DNA of 64,000 bases from Akebia trifoliata (GCA_017979445.1 CM030704.1:9965658-10029657); one strand, 5' to 3'; counted from the stretch's first letter, positions 35,221 through 47,145 are shown. Notes: generated from the letters alone by a model not told the origin. Numbers and translations: made by a program.

Positions 35221-38198
35221 GGTTGATTACTTGGATTTGACAATGGTACTTTGGAAAGTCGACTTTTTTCACGGACCCAAAGTGGTATAGATGGTAGTTT
35301 AGAATGTTTCAGAGCAATTATACCTGATTGGAAGTATACCAAGGTTAACCATTGACTCTAAAAGTTTGATTCTTAACCACATGATTAACATTTTGATATA
35401 AATAAGCCCAAGTCCGGTGGAAAATATCGAATCCAAATTGACTATAAATCTATAGTGACCAAGAAGGTGAAAAAGGTTAGTTACGAATCTACCCTTGATT
35501 GGGATAAAACCTTTGATCAGACAAATTAATTTGACCCTAAGATCGAATCTTTTTGGTATAAAATAGTCTGAATCTTTAAAAGTAAAACCAATTGTTCAAA
35601 ATGGTTTGGAATTAATCAGTTTGATCCATTTGTCGATTGGGCCAATTGATTTACATTTCACATATTGGGCCAGATCAATATTGTGGGTTTAGTTTGAACG
35701 ATCTGGACCGGTCCACCCACTTATTTGTTGATTGGATTGAATAGAGCAACCCGGGAACACCCATAGTCGATTAGGGTCGTGACCTATAGGAAGGTTCCTA
35801 GACTCTAGGTTTACTACATGCAATGCAATTTATTTGGCCACCCTTGCCCAAGTGCACTTATATACCTCTTGAGTGTATTCATTTAGATGATATGTGGTGA
35901 CTTGGTTTGATATATCGTATTGGTGATAATCTAAGACTCTAACCCAAAATTTTAAACTAAAAAACAATCAGTTTAATCACCAGTTGAAAGGTGACGCACG
36001 ATGCTGAGCAAAGACACTCTTAACTCACCTCTCGTCTATAATAGACATCGTCTATCCCTCTAGTACACGAAGTACAACGGGACAGGATCTCACTTAGGTA
36101 CTGATTTTGACCAAGAAATGCAATTGGTCAACTTATATTAGCTTTGATATACTGTATAAGTACGAATCTAAGGTAGTTTTCATAAACGGTTTAAAATCCT
36201 GTGAGGGGACCGACTACGTATTAGTACTACATTGGTAATCGGGACATGTGACTTGCGGCTTACAATAGAAAAAAAGCTCAGGTCGCTCTAGCATGGGTGC
36301 ATCTATATACCTTTCAGAATCACCTGATTAAATGGTACTGATACCCCAGTTGTATATACCCCAAGGTCCGTGATTGGAGTTGCGGTTTTCATGAATGACG
36401 TCGCGCCTCAAGGGGAGACCGGGCTATGCACTAGTACCACATTGGCTAGAAGGGTCATGCAAGTGTGCAATGCAATAAAGTAAACGTGTTAGTGGTGTGT
36501 CCAAATAGGGTGGGGCATTTTCCGAATAAAAGTCTATAGGCTAGATCAAACCATTAACATATGGACACTAAATAAATATTGATCAAGAAAAAATATATTC
36601 ATAACATTCGGTTTGAGATCAAAACATGCACATCTCATGTATATATCAATTAAGATCATGGCATTTCAGACAATCAATCAATGAATATAACACTGAATAA
36701 TCAATCAGATCCAACAAGCACAATTTTTTTTTCCAAAATAGAACGATTATTATTTTTTAATAATTTATGGTCCAATCAAAGATTTCTTTTGGGTGACCCA
36801 AAATAAATCAATATTTTCAAAGAATATTGAATTGAGGATGGAATGGTAGCTATTGAGATAAGGAGTGATCGATCCTCTTTTTTTTAAAGGAAAATAATAT
36901 TTTTTTTTTTAGAAAAGAAAATTTTTATAAAAGAGAAGAAACTAAAGAAACCTAATATCAACTATTACTACACAAATTACTAAACAAATTGATTTAAAAA
37001 AAAAAAAAAAAAACTGTTACTAACTATTAAAGAAAACTAAAAAAAAATTTCCAATGAAATTTTGTTGCCACACCAATTTTTACACGTTTGAGAGGTAAGA
37101 AAAAAGAAAAGTAACAAACATTTTAATGGTGCGTTATATGTAAAAACTAGTGTGCCAAAAGAAATTATTATTTCTTTAACGATAGTGCAAGGGCTGCCAA
37201 TAGTTCTTCAAAACAATTGAGATAAAAATGATATATTATTGACACTTCCATTGTTTACTTATAACACAATAATTCTTTTGAAAATAAATGGTTGTTTTCA
37301 TATAGGTTGGTGCATTATAAGTGAAAATTGGTGTGTTAACAACTCATGGCGAGATGAACCGAATAACCACTAATTTTACCAGCTAAATTAAGCAAAAAAA
37401 ATTACACAAAAATATGCTTATTTGACTGCGGTTTCTCGTTTAATCCACTGGTTTTGATCCCCAAAAATTTCAAAATTTTTTGAAAGGGTCTAAACCCATA
37501 ACCTCTTTGTTTGAGTGATTCCCAAATTGAACTAACTCCGAATGGGTTACAAGTCTGATATCTAAGATTAGAAACATGAAAGGGGTTTAATTAATCAAAG
37601 AATTGTTGAAAGAAAAAAAAATGTTAGGGTCCTGAGGGGCGATTCATCATCATCATCTTCATCTTGATGGACAGAGATCAGGGAGGAGTAAAAAAAAATC
37701 ATTTTCCTCTCTTCTTATCTTCTTCACTGCCACTCACCTTCACCATGAATAACTTTGTTGTCTTCATTGTTAGATTGATGTTTCGACCGACGAAAATGTT
37801 CATCTACAATAATAAAAGCAGTTTGCAAAGCTTCCAAGGTGCAGTGACGGATTTTGGTTGCAACGTGTGATTTCAAGAGGAGCCATGGCAGGTGTTTCAA
37901 AGAAAAAGAAAATCGGTAACCAAGATTTGACTAACATCAACAACTGATCTAAGAGGGTTTAAAAAAAAAAAAAACTTTAAACAAAAAATCGAAGACACTG
38001 ATTTCTCCAAACGTACATCGCAAGCACCTTCAATCAGATCAAGCTTGAAAAACGAAGGATACTTGGTCCTTCTATGAGATTTGATGAAGGTGGAGAGAGA
38101 GATAGAGAGAGGAAGGTGACTTTTTTTTTTTTAGCTGTCTTTTCTTTCTTATATGAAAAGAAGATGAAAATAAATAGAATCATTTTCATCTAACAGAA
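35221..38198 (-). other. T4 5' leader, non-coding
   Basis: Homologous to the T2 leader over 35750-36530. The rest (36700-38190) is A-rich with long homopolymer runs (for example 36990-37010) and a GA-rich stretch near 38090. It joins directly to a partial LTR at 38199 without a recognisable PBS, so U5, R and PBS are deleted. Confidence 0.6.
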
Positions 38199-38690
38199 GA
38201 TGAAATCAATTTTTCGTAAGAAATTCAATGGGAGCATCAATTTGTATCACTTATAGGTTTTTGACGTGAAATGGTCATGGACTCTATGATGGCATTTTTG
38301 TAATTTTGTCGAATTTGGTAAAAATTGGCAAAACAGTTTATTTGATTTTTATTTGTTGTTTTATGTATTTGAAAGGGCTTTTCTTAAACGTAATGTAGGC
38401 TCTAGGGTTGTTTTGATGTCAGGGGTATTTAGATAATTTGATCGTTTTTAGTGATTTTTCTCGTAAAGCTTCTTTTTTTCTCAAAATGATGATTTCTATA
38501 TTTCTGAATCATATTTTCTTAGCGTAGCGTGGTTTCTAAAGTTTTGCTTGTTTGAGATACCTCATCCAAATTTCTGAAATATATTTAGTAACAAATAAAA
38601 AATATTGAAATATTCATCCATCATTGGGAACCGTCACAATCGAGTTGACGAGTTGATTAATCAGGCGAACGCAAAAATGGGGTGTCTACA
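38199..38690 (-). repeat. T4 5' LTR remnant (U3 tip)
   Basis: Homologous to the last ~490 bp of the T2 LTR (AATTTTTCGTAAG... to GGGGTGTCTACA). It carries the empty version of the MITE site found in the T2 3' LTR. Confidence 0.85.
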
Positions 38691-39870
38691 CATACAAAGA
38701 TTTGCATCGCAGTTCAACCTGTGTGCAAGAAACTTATACAAAAGGTCTTATAATAGGATTCATTTATCATGTGTTGATGAAAATCAAGCTCAACAGATTA
38801 TGAGACAAGGATATTACTGGCCTATGATGGAAACAAACTGTTATCGTTTGGTCAAGATCTTCCATAGATTTTAAATACATGCCAATCTCATACATGTGCC
38901 CCTGTCCCAATTAGTTGATTTGACTTCACCGTGGTTGTTTTCTATTTGGGAAATTGATATAATTGGTAAAGTCGCACCTAAACATCAAATGGGCATGAGT
39001 ATATTCTAGTTGCCATTGACTACTTTATTAAATAGGTCGAAGCCGCCTCTTATGATGTCCTCACTACATTTCGAGTTCCAAATTTCATCTAAGCAAATAT
39101 CATTAGTCGATATGGAGTACCTTTGGGATTGATCTCTGATAATGGGTCACACTTCAAAGCCGAGGTCATTATGCTGTGTTCAAAATTCAAAATCACACAT
39201 CATAGATAATCTTCTTACTGTCATCAGACCAATGGAGTAGTTGAAGCAGCCAATAAAAATCTCAAAAAAATCATCAGGAAAATGTGTCAATCACACCAGG
39301 ATTGGTCAGAGAAGTTATCATTCGCGTTATGGACATATTGCACTTCAATACAATCTTCCACAAGAGCCATTCCCTACTCCCTAGTGTAAGGTATGGAAGT
39401 AGTCTTGCTAGTTTAAATGGAAATCTCGTCTCTCGGGATCTTATTGGAAAGTCAATTGTTAGAGACATATTCGGTTCGCCAGCGGTATGAAGAATTAAAC
39501 TTGATTGAAGAAAAATGATTAAGAGATCTGTACTATGTGCAAGCTTATCAAAGAAGAGTCGTCCATGCATTTGACAAGAAGGTCAAAGTTCGTCACTTGC
39601 AAATCGGAAATTTGGTACTCAAAGAGAATCAAGCACCTATCTTTGACCCTAGATGGAAGTTCAAACCTAATTGGGGAGGTCATCTCATCTTCAAAGAAAT
39701 ATTGCCTGGAAAAGATGTTATACTTCAAGACCATGATGGAGTTGAACTACCAAAATCAACAAACCTTGACCAAATCAAGTAGTACTATATTTAAGGAGGC
39801 TATCTTCGACCGAATCAATTTCTTGTTACCCAGTTTAATATCTCATTTCTTAGCCCTTTGTAGCATTTAA
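38691..39870 (+). pseudogene. T1 integrase, decayed
   Basis: Opens with RFASQFNLCARNLYKRSYN (zinc-binding region), then IWEIDIIGKVAPK (first catalytic Asp region), LISDNGSHFKAEV (second) and NGVVEAANKNLKKII (Glu), and a C-terminus RHLQIGNLVLKENQAP ... GVELPKSTNLDQIK (39537-39782). All three acidic positions are still readable, but several frameshifts and an in-frame stop between the second Asp and the Glu inactivate it. About 20 residues of the zinc-binding region are missing between QQIMR and QGYYW. Confidence 0.85.
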
Positions 39871-40404
39871 AAAAAAATGCATTTTTCTTTCTTATCCCGA
39901 TCATTCAACCCAGGGAAGGAAAAATTCGAACTATGTTTTAGTCTGGTCTTAAAATTATGGGGTACATAGGAAATTTGAGAAGTTACATCAGGCCTGACCA
40001 CGTCAAAATAAAAAATATATATTCCCCCATAAAAAAAAATCTAAAAAAAGAATTGTATAAGGTATGAAAATTCAAAGAAAAAGAAAAAATGTCACCCAAG
40101 GGGAATTCAGATTTTTGAGCCTCAAACTTCATTTCTTTTTATTCCTAGTCCTAAGCTTACCTATGGAAGTCCCCCTAAGGACCGTGCAAAAAAGTCAAAG
40201 AAGGTAGAAATCAAGCAGTAACTCCAAAAATTCAGAAGGGAAGAAAAAGGAAAAAAACTTGCTAGGTTGAAAATTCGAAAGAGAAACTTAGGCAAAAATT
40301 AAGGTAAGCCGCAAAGTTGAAAATTTGAAAAGACAACATTGCCGATAATCGGAGCAAAAGAAAAAAAGAAAGAAAAAAGCCTGTTAGGTTGAAAATCTAA
40401 AATA
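39871..40404 (+). other. T1 3' UTR, first part
   Basis: Reverse-strand counterpart of T2 9400-9860, including GAGAAGTTACATCAGGCC and the start of the TTGAAAATC / GCGACTTAGGCAAAA repeat block. Non-coding. Confidence 0.75.
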
Positions 40405-41938
40405 ACGACTGTAGACACCTCGATTTGAACGGGCCCTCACTCGAAGGGGCCCAAAAACAATTCAATAAGTTCGACTAACGGGCCTCAATGGCCCAAATCA
40501 TCGAAAAATGATATTTTCGCCGAAACCCAAGCCACTAACACCTTTCAATGGGTTAGTAGGTCCACCAAAAGGGTTCGGCACGCTCCCGTCTACCCCGCTC
40601 CATGCAAAATACCAATTTTCCAACAAAAGGGGCCAACGGGCCCCTAAGGCCCAAAACACCAAAAGTAGTAACCACGGTTAAATCAATGCCCCTAAGACCA
40701 CCCTGTGGTCTCAAGGACCCGCAAAAAAGGTAGTGACCCATCCCACACCTGTTCAACATCGTCGCTTCACGCTCACATACAAAGAATCGATAAATTCCCC
40801 AACGGGCCCGAAAGCCCGGTTCGCCAACACGTGACATTTTGATTAAATCAATAGTTTCAAAAAAATCAAAAAAATCAAAAAAACAAAATGCGAGACTTGG
40901 GATGCCTACCCCTTCATCCAACCTTCATCGTTCTATCTCCAAATCCACAAACACCTTAAACCTACTCAAGGCCCACGAACCATTAACTCATTTTTAGAAT
41001 TTTTTCACCTCACCCCTAAGCTAAAAATCAATCCTACATCATTTAAACCTTAAAACCAACCTACCTTATCAAAATTCAATCCAAAATGAGCCTTGTCCAA
41101 TCCAAAAACAACCTACATCTCCTATAAAGCCTAAGCCCAATCCATAAAAAAGCCCTCTAACCACTATCCATACCCCATTCACTATCCAACCCACAACCCA
41201 ACCCATCAACCCTTACTCACATCAACCAATCAACCCCTCAACATCAAAAGATGACACTTGTCATCACCACCCTTCACCTCCCTCATCCAATCACCCACTC
41301 CCATCACCATGCTCTAAACAACCCATCTAACCCATCTCATCTCTCTCCAAAATCACCTCAACCCATACCCTACCCTAACCTAACCTATCCCCATCCTCTA
41401 ACATCATCAACCACCCACATCACCACCCATACCTCTACCCATCATCTTCCTTAAAACACTCCAATAAAATCAACTCAACCCATACTTCCTTCATCATCAA
41501 TCAACTAACCCATTTCTCTCTCCCTAATCAAACAACCCCCAATCAACCAATCTCATTTCTCACCCTCTCATCATGATTGCCACATGGCATTATCTCCTTT
41601 CTCCTCCCAAAAACTAACTTAACAACCTCTTACACAACCCATTCCCCTAAATCTACACACCTCACCTCATCAACCAACCTAACACTCATTCTCTAAACCA
41701 CTCTCTTACACCCCCACTCCACCACCAACCATCACTCATGTCAAACCATCCAACACTCTACCCAAATGGGTTCGGGTAGGATCCAACCCATTTGGGTCTA
41801 AACCTCACCCATTTTCATTCATTACACATTTACCCTCCATTTCACCTTAAATTTCACACCCCTTACTCCTAAATCCTATACCATTACCCCTTCTCTCACA
41901 TTTTAACCCCATTATACCCCCAAACCCCCTCCAAACAC

Positions 41939-41948
41939 CTATAAATAC
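41939..41948 (+). promoter_or_regulatory. TATA box of solo LTR T5
   Basis: CTATAAATAC, preceded by about 1 kb of CA/CT-rich sequence and followed by a leader containing an AG-rich triplet repeat. Expected start near 41970. Confidence 0.7.
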
Positions 41949-42612
41949 CTCCCCTCTCACCCCAAAAAGGGTGACACCAAGTCTCCATAAGAAAAAAAAT
42001 CTACTCTATCTATTCCTCCTCACCACTCTCTCACAACACACTCTAAGAGAAATAACCTCACTCTCAACTCACCAAGGACTAAATAGAATTCAAAGAAGAA
42101 GAAGAAGAAGAAAAAGAAGAAGAAGAAGTCCAAGAGTACAAGGTGGGAGCAATCAACACCCCCCCTTTTTTTCCTTTCTCTATCCTCTCTTCTTCCCTCT
42201 TCTATCATCCCCCTCTTTTCATTTTATTTTAAATGAGTTGAGCATGAATGGACCTCAAGGCTTGGATCTACAAGGATCATCTCCATCGATGAGATGATCC
42301 TATGATCAAGCCAAAATTAAATCCCTACTTAGGGAACAAATGTACCCATGTGGCACACTTTCCACTTTCTTTTAAAAATCAAAATGACCGAGTTATTTGA
42401 GGTTACCGCCACGTGGCGGGGAGAAAGGGGTGCCTAACACCTTCCCTTTTCTCCAACCGAGCCGCTTGCCCGAACCTCTAGGTTTGATCAACCCTATCCG
42501 TTGCGAGTCACTAACGCCAAAAAATGGCAATTTTTCGATAGGTACATACCGGGTGACCATTCACACCCCTTTTCAATTTGAATGGTGGCGACTCCGATAT
42601 TTAGTAGTTGTG

Positions 42613-42626
42613 GTCGTCATGACGAC
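42613..42626. other. Perfect palindrome near the U5 end of T5
   Basis: GTCGTCATGACGAC, ending 18 nt from the LTR terminus. It occupies the position of the U5-end hairpins of T1, T2 and T3. Confidence 0.85.
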
Positions 42627-42649
42627 GAAAACCACGTAGCTACAACGAC

Positions 42650-43595
42650 TTAGGCAAAAATTAAGGCAAACTCGCAAGGTTGAAAATCTGAAAGGAAGGC
42701 CTTGGCAACAATCAAAACAAAAAAAATTGTAAGCCCGTTAGATCAAAAACCTAAAAAGGCGATTTAGACAAAAGCTAAAGCACGCTTGCTAGATTGAAAA
42801 CCTGAAAATGTAATCTAGGCAAAAGTTAGAGTAATCAAAAATCAAAAGAAAATCTTTATTTAGTTGAAAAGCTGAAAAGATGGTCCGAGCCGAAATATAA
42901 TAAGTTTGAATGATCAAGTTTCAATACCCAACTTAAACTAGGTAAAGACTCAAAAGCCACGAGTATCTTGTCTACGATTGATCTAAATTTTTTTGCTTCC
43001 CTAACTGAATCAAGAGGGAGAAGGGTAGCTTTTACGATGAATCTCAAAAGAAAATATTTTGTTCTCTTGAGCCTGACTCAAAAAATCTTTAATATAAAAA
43101 ATCAAAATTAAAAGTTGAATCTTTATTGTGCTTGTGGTAATCAAATATTTCAAACCTTCATAACAAGGGGTACTTTCTTTTTTTTTTTTATAGCATGTAG
43201 TTTCTCCCTTTACACTAGGGGTATTTGTTTTTCCAAATTGTGTTAAGTTATTTTCAATGCAATATTTCCTATCAACTAAGGGCATTTTGTTCTTAAGCTT
43301 GATCAATGTTAATCCTAAAAGATAATAGGAATCCCGAATTTAAGATTATCCTCTTAATAGCAATTTTTTAAAAACTTTTGAGATTCAAAGGAAGTTAAAA
43401 TTTAGGTTTAAAATTCATAATTTTTTTAAAAATCCTTGAGGTTCAAATAGCTCATAAATTCATAAATTTTTTTAAAAACCACAGGTTAAAATTCATATTT
43501 GGTTTTGCCCAGAGAATAGCTCATTACCATTTCACCTAGAATAGTAGATAGGGTATTCATTCTTTCTTAGCTTCATTTATTTTTTTATTCTTATT
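42650..43595 (+). other. T1 3' UTR, second part
   Basis: Continues the repeat block interrupted by T5 (GATTTAGACAAAAGCTAAAG, then TAATCTAGGCAAAAGTTAG) and then matches T2 8560-9050 on the opposite strand. Non-coding. Confidence 0.7.
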
Positions 43596-44045
43596 AGATT
43601 TTACCCAGACCCTTCGAGATTTATCAAATTTTTCTCAAATTTTGCTTAATTTTTGCTCAGACCTCTAAGATTTATCTGAGATTTTGCTCAAACCCTCTGA
43701 GATTTATCTCAGATTTTGCTCAAACTCTCTGAGATTTATCTTAGATATTACTCAAGCCTCTGAGATTTATCTCAAATTTTGCTCAAACCATTTGAGATTT
43801 ATCTCAGATTTTGCTTAGAGCTTTTGAGATTTATCTCAGATTTTGCTTAGACCCTCTGATATTTTTCACAGACTCTTTGAGATTTATCTCAAATTTTGCT
43901 CAGACCTTTTGAAAAATTTTCTCAAATTTTACTTAGTTCTTACTCAAATTTTGTTGAGATTTTTCTTAGATTTTACTTAGACTTACTTAGAGCTTACTAT
44001 GATTTTGCTCAGATTTACTTAGACCTTACTCAGATTTATCATACC
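43596..44045 (+). repeat. T1 3' UTR tandem array, ~32-bp units with a dyad
   Basis: About 9 recognisable units of TCTGAGATTTATCTCAGATT + TTGCTCAAACCC (43600-43910), then degenerate copies to 44045. GAGAT-TT-ATCTC is self-complementary within each unit. Same element position as the arrays of T2 and T3, with different sequence. Confidence 0.85.
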
Positions 44046-44400
44046 CAAATTTTCATTTTGAAGTTCATCATTCTCTCATTATAAATGCACAAAATGAAGG
44101 CTCATTTTTCAAAATCATCATTACACAATTACACATACATGCTCATTCATTGCATTTGCATTAGTCAGGGATAATTTTATAAAATTCAAGGATCTGACAC
44201 TGTTAGTGAGAGCTCACGCTTAAGGACTTGACCACTTTTAGTTTAGGGAGCGTGTTATTCTTAAAGATCCGAACGTCTCGATGAATTGCTGAATCAAGCT
44301 ACAATGAATTATCACTAGCTTTGACATTCGGATATCGCATTATCTATCAAAGTAGATTTGGTATCTAGTTTGCTTCAACCCTTTGCCAAAAAGAGGCATC
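44046..44400 (+). other. T1 3' UTR end and polypurine tract
   Basis: Non-coding sequence homologous to T2 7132-7400 (opposite strand). It ends in CCAAAAAGAGGCATC (44386-44400), the PPT directly before the LTR start TGTAAACA. Confidence 0.8.
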
Positions 44401-45928
44401 TGTAAACAATCCATTTTCGTACTCCTCTAACTAATCAACTCGTCAACCTGATTGTGACAGTTCCTAATAATGGATGAATATTCTAATATTTTTTTATTGT
44501 TACTAGATGTGTTTCTAAACTTCAGATGAGATATTTTAAACAAACAAACTTTAGAAATCACGTTATGCTAAAAAAATATGACTTAAAAATATAGAAATGA
44601 TCATTTTTAGACAAAAAGAAATTTTATTAGAAAAATCATTAAAAAATGACAAAATTATCAAAATACCCCTAATATTAGAATATCCCAAGAACTTACATTA
44701 TGCTTAGGAAAGTCATTTTGAATACATAAAACAACAAACTAAAATCAAATACATTATTTCGCCAAATTTCACAAAATTAGATAAAATTACGAAAATACCC
44801 CTTATAGGGTCTACAATCATTTCACGCCGAAAACCCATAAGTGACTAAAACCAATACTCTCATAAAATTCTTACAAAAAATTGATTTCAAAACATTCTAA
44901 AATATCGAAAACCAACCTCTCAACTCAAAAGTCCTTTTTGAGGGTAAAACGATAATTTTTCAATCCAAAAAATAAATTTTTTTGAAACTAATAATTAAAA
45001 TATTAATTAATGTAAAGTGAAATTTTAATAAATTAAATTAAAATTTTTGAACAAATAAAATCAATTAATGCAGCCCATGGGCCAAATTTTAAGTGGTGGC
45101 TTATTTACTTAAGTAGGGTCAAATGATATTTAATAAAGAACCCTTCATCAGGGATCCCAAAGAATTAAAAATATAATTTAATAAAGAGCCCTTCATTAAG
45201 GAGTTCTCCAAAAACTTAAAAAAATCTTCATTCTATGTAAGTCAAAATTTAAAATTCAAAATTCAAATAAAACCTAATTAATTCCTAATTGAAACAACTT
45301 TATCTTATTTCTAAGAGACCTAATCAAAACCCTAATATCCCAAAAAAATCTTTAAAAGGAGTTTCTACCACGTAAATTAGTAGGTCAAGAAAAATCATAG
45401 GAAAGAGAGGTAAAAAATTCTCCCAAAAATTTTCAAAATCCTAAATCTAAGTCTCAAGTCTATACCTAACACCAAACCCTATTTTTTCACCTAAAAACAC
45501 CTAAAAATTCTCAAAACACCCTAAAAAGTCAAAAAATATTTAGATTTAAAGGAGAAAACCTAATCTCGAAAATTGAAAGCAGATCTTACGATAGAGAAAA
45601 AAATGGAAAGATTCATACAAGGAACGTTCTTCGCTAGTTATGAGGGAATCAATCATCGCAATCACTCAAGTAAAGAAATTAATTTTTTTATTTTTAATTT
45701 TTAGACCATTTTTTCTTACAATGTAATTTTTTTTGGAAAAAGTAGAGACTGGCGGGATTGGTGCCTAGCACCTTCCAATCCCGTAACATGTTCCCCAAAC
45801 CCATTTTTTTTGTAGTTCAGTACTTTTTATCTGTTTAGAGTCATGTTTCGATTCATAAACATAAAATTAGGTGGCGATTCTCAAATAACAAAAAGTGGAT
45901 CCTTACCCACGGATCGATGGTGCTATCA
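44401..45928 (+). repeat. T1 3' LTR
   Basis: About 1.53 kb, TGTAAACAATCC to GGTGCTATCA. Diverged relative of the T2 LTR, recognisable at the tip (CTAATCAACTCGTCAACC), in the middle (AAATTACGAAAATACCCC) and in U5 (GGTGCCTAGCACCTTCCAATCCCGTAAC). The AAGTGGATCC...GGATCGATGG segment near the end holds a GATCC/GGATC stem (45898-45915), 13 nt from the terminus as in T2. Confidence 0.85.
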
Positions 45929-46696
45929 CTAGGTTTCGTACTTTATCAATTAAGAATGATTTCTTGACTTCCAAAGAATGATTTTTAGCTAGATCTTTTG
46001 TAGAGGTTTATGTAGATTTTTCTTTTCTTCGAACTTCACACTTTATCGATTGAGAAGGATTTGTTGGCTTTTAAAGAAAAGATTCAGGGCCTGATCTTCT
46101 GAAGAGATTTATGTAGATTTTATTCTCTTTGGGCTTTGCGTATTATCGACCGAGAAAAATTTGTTAGCTTTTAGATAAGGGCTTTATGCTTGATCTTCTC
46201 TTTAATCAAAGTCTCGATCTTTGAAGAACTTTACTTTGTCTCTAAAGGAGGGATTGAGGGCTTTTTCTTTTTTAAAGGGAGAGTTTCTATCTTTAAAGAG
46301 AAAGTGATCCAGATCATCGATCCTCCCACCCCCTTTTCCAATGAGAGGGGCTTTCGAATTTATAGACTTAAAGTCAATGTAGCTTTCCATTATGTCTCAA
46401 CTTAAAGAGTTTTAATTGGTTAATCTAAAAGGCTAAATTCGTCAAAATTCGATTTTAAGGATTTTATGGACTATTAGTAGGCCAAACCCATTTATTTTGT
46501 GTGTATGGCCCAATACCTAATGTAAATCACTTTGATTTTCTTTGATCCTAGGCTTTATTTATGAAAACCCACTCCTTAGAAAGCCTATTCCCAATCAATG
46601 GACCTGATTTGGATCTGTGGCCTATTTATAATTTATGAGGCCTTCATTTTTATTTATAAAAGTTGCAAAAGCCTTCTCAAAATTTTGGTACCTACA
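45929..46696 (-). repeat. Unassigned LTR-like segment
   Basis: No similarity to the T1-T4 LTRs that I can see. Its right end GGTACCTACA is followed by AATGCCCCTTC, i.e. on minus a purine tract followed by TGTAGGTACC, which looks like a PPT/3' LTR junction. The left end is not defined. Two to three ~100-bp imperfect tandem units (about 45938-46200) share TTTATGTAGATTTT and TATCGA..GAGAA. Confidence 0.45.
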
Positions 46697-46838
46697 AATG
46701 CCCCTTCAAGGATGTATTGTCTATAACAGAGTTGAGGACGATGTATCATTGACCTATTTATAGAAGTACGATGTTTTGATGAAGATATGTTTTTTAGTGT
46801 TGCACCCCACTTTCACCATGAATTACACATTGAGATAT
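46697..46838. other. Short segment between LTR-like pieces
   Basis: 142 bp following the PPT-like sequence; probably the remnant of the internal region of an element whose body has been deleted. No coding signal. Confidence 0.3.
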
Positions 46839-47144
46839 TGAAAGCGCCCTCAATACGCGGATGTGGATCTGTTTTTATTTTTTTTTGAAGTCACCACTTA
46901 GTTTTACGATCTAGGAACTAAAACATGGCTCTAAAGGAATAAGGAATATCGAACTATGAAAAGAATGTGGGTACGGGGGTCAAGTTACGAGATTGGAAGC
47001 TGTTAGGCACCAATCCTAAGGGTGTCAATGGATAGTTGAAATCCAAATTCAAAAAATCGAATATCGGATTCGGATTCGGATGTCAATTTAATATTCGAAT
47101 GAGTTTCGGATATTGCGATATCCGATTCGATAATATCCGCTCCG

Positions 47145-47145
<1 letters not shown>

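Larger units (their letters stand above)
33150..38690 (-). mobile_element. T4: truncated Tat-type element
   Basis: Minus-strand remnants in order: LTR tip (38690-38199), leader, gag (35200-33700), linker and a pol scrap down to about 33150. The 3' LTR and 3' UTR are missing. The LTR terminus TGTAGACACC at 38690 joins T1 integrase directly at 38691. No target duplication can be tested because the other end is lost. Confidence 0.75.
40405..42649 (+). mobile_element. T5: solo LTR with perfect 5-bp target duplication
   Basis: LTR 40410-42644 (2235 bp), TGTAGACACC ... GTAGCTACA, flanked by ACGAC at 40405-40409 and 42645-42649. Removing it restores the repeat phase of the T1 3' UTR. U3 is strikingly G-poor on + (about 40930-41960). 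TATA box CTATAAATAC at 41939-41948. A (GAA)n-like run lies near 42098-42130. Single LTRs arise by recombination between the two LTRs of a full element. Confidence 0.93.
1..45928 (+). mobile_element. T1: outer Tat-type Ty3/gypsy element, decayed and interrupted
   Basis: The parts read gag, protease, RT, RNase H, second RNase H, integrase, 3' UTR, PPT, 3' LTR, all on +. Two RNase H domains before integrase are a known hallmark of the Tat/Ogre lineage. The 5' LTR and start of gag lie left of the window. Pol is interrupted between the second RNase H (ends near 4095) and integrase (resumes at 38691) by minus-strand elements T2, T3 and T4; a solo LTR (T5) interrupts the 3' UTR. Stops and frameshifts are frequent, so the element is dead. 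Its right end is the LTR terminus at 45928. Confidence 0.85.

Noticed and set aside
4222..38690. One giant element with outer LTRs at 4222 and 38690
   Set aside because: Flanking 5-mers (GCCTC and CATAC) do not match, and two internal PBS/PPT sets and LTR pairs show separate elements.
40553..40921. 122-codon minus frame at the start of T5
   Set aside because: No domain; antisense in LTR U3.
41251..41454. His/Thr/Ser/Pro-rich frame in T5
   Set aside because: Low-complexity CA/CT sequence of a solo LTR U3, where stops are rare by composition.
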